A stretch of DNA of 27,566 bases from the NCBI GenBank assembly GCA_900128395.1, contig LT649414.1, positions 1 through 27,566 on the forward strand, given 5' to 3'. Below the pieces are notes generated by a model. It made no database searches. It was not told where the DNA came from and saw nothing but the letters and a program-made list of their open reading frames with translations. This document shows, piece by piece, positions 25,459-27,566 of the stretch. Both the position numbers and the translations under genes were made by a program. The first letter of the stretch is position 1; each line of letters begins with the position of its first letter. Origin of the DNA: Stramenopiles sp. TOSAG23-2. Taxonomy: Eukaryota; Sar.

Positions 25459-27285
25459 ATGATTACATCAACGATACATCCATTCATATTACTAATAATT
25501 ATAACACTTATCAAGATTAATAATACACCATGTTATGCACTTGAAAATGGATATGGACTTTTACCTGGCATGGGGTGGAATTCAGATTATTGTACAAACT
25601 GCACTGGAACACCGTCGTCTTCAGGTAATGGATTTGGTGGTGAACGTTTTGTACATCATATCGCAACGTTTCTTAATACATCTGGTTTTCAACGTTTAGG
25701 ATATAAATTTGTAAATATGGATGCATCGTGGGATTTAGCATATCGAGATCATAAAACTGGAAATCTTTTACCAGATCCACAATTATGGCCAAGTGGTATT
25801 GAAAAGACTATAAACTTTGTACATTCCTTAAATTTAGGGTTTGGTCTTTATGGTGATAAAGGTACGTTGGATTGTGCAAAACATCCTGGTTCATATGGGC
25901 ATGAAGTTCAAGATGCAAATTATCTTGCAAGTATTGGAGTAGATTGGTGGAAAGAAGATTCATGTTATTCAAAAGGAACAACGCATCAAGAAGAAATTAA
26001 TAATTACGCAAAAATGCGTGATGCACTTAATGCTACGAAACGTAAGATTTGGTTTGCACTATGTGGATGGCAAACATTTTATGCAACCGATCCAAGTGCA
26101 GGCCAGTCATTGGGTAATAGTTGGCGTATTGGGCCGGATACTGGAACAGGTTGGTCTGCCGTTATGATCAATACAGAAAGTGGATTGCAAGTAGCAAAAT
26201 CAAATGTTCCTGGGCCAAGTTTAAATGGTGGTGCATGGTCAGATGGGAGTTTATTATTGAATCCGGGAATGGGGAAAAGTGAAGCAGATATGATTTCTAA
26301 TGCACGACATCGTAGTATGTTTTCTTTATGGTGTATATTAGGCTTTAATCTTTTAATGACAGGTAATTTATCTGCACTTGATCCATATGTTATTGAAACA
26401 TGGAGTAATCCTGACATGATTGCAATTAATCAAGATATTAAAGGATATCAACCATTTCGTGCTGATAATGATAGTAAGTGTTTTCATTCATCAAATAAAT
26501 ATTGCAACCATGATGATATAGTAGTATCGGAAGAAAATAATAATAACAATAATTATGTTCAGGCAAGATTGGAAGAATGTGGAGGAGAACCTGAGCTTCA
26601 AATGTGGGAACAAAATGTACCATCAAATGGGTTTTGGAAAAATTTAAAATCAAATGTATGTTTAAATGTACAAGATTGTAAATCTGAGATAATTTACGAT
26701 GCATGTAGAACAACTGATCCATCTTCTTCGTGTTCCGGAGAAAAGACACCATTTTTAAATGAAGAATTTGATTTAATAGTAGTGAATAATAACAATAATA
26801 AGAGGTTAATGTTGCAATCGCGATTGACAAATATTGGATATAAGAGCAACAACGATAGTACGCATGGATGTATTGCATCACAAGGTGCATCAGGATTATT
26901 AAATTTAGTTACATGCAGTAATACATCTGCAGCTCAAATGTTTCGTTATGATGCAATTACAAAGCAATTAACAAGCTATGTTGATGGTAGATGTTTAACC
27001 GGGCCAACTGCAAATCCTCCATCTTCAAACAATATTTTAATTATTGGTAGACATTTATACGATGGCAAAACTGCCCTTCTTATGTTAAATAATAATAATA
27101 AAACTGGTACAATAACTTGTGATAAAAAGTGCTTTACAAAACTTGGTATTATGCCATCAAAATCGAATCCATTATATGTTCGTGATCTTTGGCTTCATGT
27201 AGATTTAAAACCAATTACAGAACCATTCTTAAGTCAACTTGTGGAAGGTAATGGTGGAAGTGTCGTATTGAGATTGACTTTTTGA
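25459..27285 (+). CDS. GH27 alpha-galactosidase with a lectin-like insertion
   Basis: A 608-residue secreted or lysosomal glycoside hydrolase family 27 enzyme that removes terminal alpha-galactose. The chosen ATG (25459) begins a signal peptide (MITSTIHPFILLIIITLI) followed by LENGYGLLPGMGWNSDYC, the normal mature start. The frame stays open to an earlier ATG at 25264, but that extension is GA-rich and would bury the signal. The TIM barrel has NMDASWD, GLYGDKGTLDCAKHPGSYGH, the nucleophile D167 in WWKEDSCY and acid/base D227 in SWRIGPDTG, close to the human positions 170 and 231. At about 375-528 a Cys-rich, beta-trefoil-like lectin segment (ELQMWEQN, VCLNVQDC, GCIASQG, GRCLTG) is inserted before the GH27 C-terminal beta domain (530-608, ending VVLRLTF). 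The usual length is about 400-470. Stop is TGA. Confidence 0.92.
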   Translation: MITSTIHPFILLIIITLIKINNTPCYALENGYGLLPGMGWNSDYCTNCTGTPSSSGNGFGGERFVHHIATFLNTSGFQRLGYKFVNMDASWDLAYRDHKTGNLLPDPQLWPSGIEKTINFVHSLNLGFGLYGDKGTLDCAKHPGSYGHEVQDANYLASIGVDWWKEDSCYSKGTTHQEEINNYAKMRDALNATKRKIWFALCGWQTFYATDPSAGQSLGNSWRIGPDTGTGWSAVMINTESGLQVAKSNVPGPSLNGGAWSDGSLLLNPGMGKSEADMISNARHRSMFSLWCILGFNLLMTGNLSALDPYVIETWSNPDMIAINQDIKGYQPFRADNDSKCFHSSNKYCNHDDIVVSEENNNNNNYVQARLEECGGEPELQMWEQNVPSNGFWKNLKSNVCLNVQDCKSEIIYDACRTTDPSSSCSGEKTPFLNEEFDLIVVNNNNNKRLMLQSRLTNIGYKSNNDSTHGCIASQGASGLLNLVTCSNTSAAQMFRYDAITKQLTSYVDGRCLTGPTANPPSSNNILIIGRHLYDGKTALLMLNNNNKTGTITCDKKCFTKLGIMPSKSNPLYVRDLWLHVDLKPITEPFLSQLVEGNGGSVVLRLTF

Positions 27286-27566
27286 TAATTATTTTATATT
27301 TCTAAAAAAAATCTCTTTGCTTAAGTACAAAAAATACCTAATCTGGCCTATCAAATATTTCAAAGACTACAAATCTACTGAGTATATGAAAAGTACGATA
27401 TTAAGTATAAATTTGATAGGAAATGAAAAACAGAAAACACGGCAAAAAAACACACTTTTCAAGAGTAAAATGTTGAAAGGCGTCTGTCCATGCTAATTTC
27501 TACATGCTATGTCCATATATTAAAAAAACTTCATAGGGACAATTATCATTACTATAGAAAATAACA
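27286..27566. other. Right-edge spacer
   Basis: After the inverted motif pair the sequence remains AT-rich, with a short direct repeat of CATGCTA (27490 and 27505). No gene reaches the window edge in a form I can support. Confidence 0.5.
27347..27420. repeat. Inverted pair of the CCTATCAAAT motif
   Basis: CCTATCAAAT (27347-27356) and its reverse complement ATTTGATAGG (27411-27420) enclose 54 bases, 62 bases after the alpha-galactosidase stop. The right copy, read on the minus strand, continues into TTATACTT, as in the larger repeat copies. Confidence 0.7.

Overview
This window is nuclear DNA from an AT-rich, gene-dense eukaryotic microbe with very few introns. Everything recognised is eukaryotic: RNA polymerase I/III subunit AC19, NSF/Sec18, a class I cyclic-nucleotide phosphodiesterase, an FCP/SCP-type phosphatase and a TPR-DnaJ co-chaperone. 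A sperm-tail PG-rich repeat protein points to a flagellate or ciliated cell. A succinyl-CoA ligase alpha subunit with a presequence points to an ordinary mitochondrion. TAA, TAG and TGA all act as stops, so the code is standard. Spacers are full of (TA)n runs, and Asn/Ser runs are common in the proteins. The lineage cannot be fixed from the sequence alone; a free-living flagellated protist fits best.

Layout from left to right: the tail of an unidentified + gene (1-107); AC19 (+); PDE (-); a GC-richer, cysteine-rich secreted-protein gene (-) broken by two exact ~100-bp tandem duplications; two clusters of short GC-rich repeats; NSF (+); a DHRS1-like SDR with the only clear intron of the window (-); a second SDR (+) divergent from it; a CHK/aminoglycoside-phosphotransferase-fold kinase (-); succinyl-CoA ligase alpha (+); the PG-rich repeat protein (-). 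Five + strand genes follow: TPR-DnaJ, SCP-like phosphatase, a PTP-asparaginase fusion, a tRNA_bind OB-fold protein with Cys pairs, and an alpha-galactosidase with a lectin-like insertion.

These are mostly unrelated housekeeping genes in alternating orientation with spacers of about 0.2-0.9 kb. There is no operon, defence island, CRISPR array or phage, and I see no multi-gene system. The novelty lies in unusual domain combinations (PTP plus asparaginase; GH27 with a lectin inserted before its last domain; PDE with two PGDYIV modules; OB fold with Cys pairs), in a DHRS1 homologue whose catalytic Tyr is His, and in intergenic structure: a dispersed repeat family, a 13-bp perfect hairpin, several palindromes and an alternating CA/CG tract. 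The 4573-5445 duplications look like unmerged contig ends, because removing one copy of each leaves a single open frame.
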